Shown piece by piece: positions 5,881 through 6,045 of a stretch of DNA of 6,045 nt. The translations under genes were made by a program, and so were the position numbers. Origin of the DNA: Alphaproteobacteria bacterium (lineage in GTDB: Bacteria > Pseudomonadota > Alphaproteobacteria > Rickettsiales > RI-342); NCBI GenBank assembly GCA_020851915.1, contig JADZBT010000090.1:1-6045 (forward strand), given 5' to 3'. Under the pieces are notes generated by a model, which saw only the letters and a list, made by a program, of their open reading frames with translations, did not search any database and had not been told where the DNA came from. Every line of letters begins with the position of its first letter. Position 1 is the stretch's first letter.

Positions 5881-6045
5881 ATGAAACTCACACGCACCGT
5901 AAAACAGAGTCTTTCCTGGTACGAGAGCGACAGCCTCGGCACGAAGACCAACCTCGCGCGCCTGCTCATGCACGGGCGGCTGGGCGGTACGGGCAAGCTG
6001 GTCATCCTTCCGGTCGATCAGGGCTTCGAGCATGGCCCCGCGCGC
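5881..6045 (+). CDS. Class I fructose-bisphosphate aldolase, 5' part (DhnA/FbaB type), cut by window edge
   Basis: The frame is open from the ATG to the window edge: 55 codons, with no stop. The visible N-terminus has a polar helical leader and then KLVILPVDQGFEHGPAR (39-55), the characteristic first beta strand and phosphate-binding loop of DhnA/FbaB-type class I aldolases. These form a Schiff base with a lysine and cleave or make fructose-1,6-bisphosphate from dihydroxyacetone phosphate and glyceraldehyde-3-phosphate. The catalytic lysine lies beyond the window. The start is supported by AAGGA at 5866-5870, 10 nt upstream, and by homology. It follows the uncharacterised gene by 59 bp without a recognisable terminator, so it is probably in the same transcript. 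Related DhnA-family enzymes include 2-amino-3,7-dideoxy-D-threo-hept-6-ulosonate synthases, but the glycolytic neighbours favour aldolase. Confidence 0.85.
   Translation, partial: MKLTRTVKQSLSWYESDSLGTKTNLARLLMHGRLGGTGKLVILPVDQGFEHGPAR

Overview
The window looks like chromosomal DNA from an alphaproteobacterium, moderately GC-rich. The evidence is the order zapA / 6S RNA on one strand diverging from a tkt-gap-pgk-fba carbon-metabolism cluster on the other, a DUF4164-like coiled-coil gene beside zapA, and the family character of the proteins. Lineage below class cannot be fixed from the sequence alone. A class I (DhnA/FbaB-type) aldolase rather than class II fits Rhodospirillales- or Rickettsiales-like groups better than Rhizobiales, but that is only a hint.

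Left arm, minus strand (about 1-930): a small coiled-coil protein (630-917) is followed after 29 bp by zapA (247-600), a FtsZ-ring assembly factor. Just downstream lies a structured RNA (about 71-236) that I read as 6S RNA (ssrS), the RNA mimic of an open promoter that sequesters housekeeping RNA polymerase. Positions 918-1060 are the divergent intergenic region and hold an AT-rich promoter-like core and a short inverted repeat.

Right arm, plus strand (1061-6045): transketolase (1061-3076), glyceraldehyde-3-phosphate dehydrogenase (3081-4082), a 102-bp T-rich, A-poor leader, phosphoglycerate kinase (4185-5402), an uncharacterised 140-residue protein overlapping pgk by ATGA (5399-5821), and the first 55 codons of class I fructose-bisphosphate aldolase (5881 to beyond the edge). 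Together they interconvert 3-phosphoglycerate, triose phosphates, fructose-1,6-bisphosphate and pentose/tetrose phosphates. This could serve glycolysis, gluconeogenesis or the non-oxidative pentose-phosphate branch; no Calvin-cycle marker (RuBisCO, phosphoribulokinase) is in view. The GAPDH lacks the usual NAD-discriminating residues, which leans toward NADP(H) use and the gluconeogenic direction.

The most notable non-genic signal is a perfect 16-bp palindrome, TGTTTCACGTGAAACA (2041-2056), inside tkt. It matches the canonical bacterial parS centromere site bound by ParB/Spo0J. It suggests that this locus lies in the origin-proximal part of the chromosome and that tkt doubles as part of the segregation centromere. 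I see no insertion sequences, CRISPR arrays, tRNAs or prophage genes.
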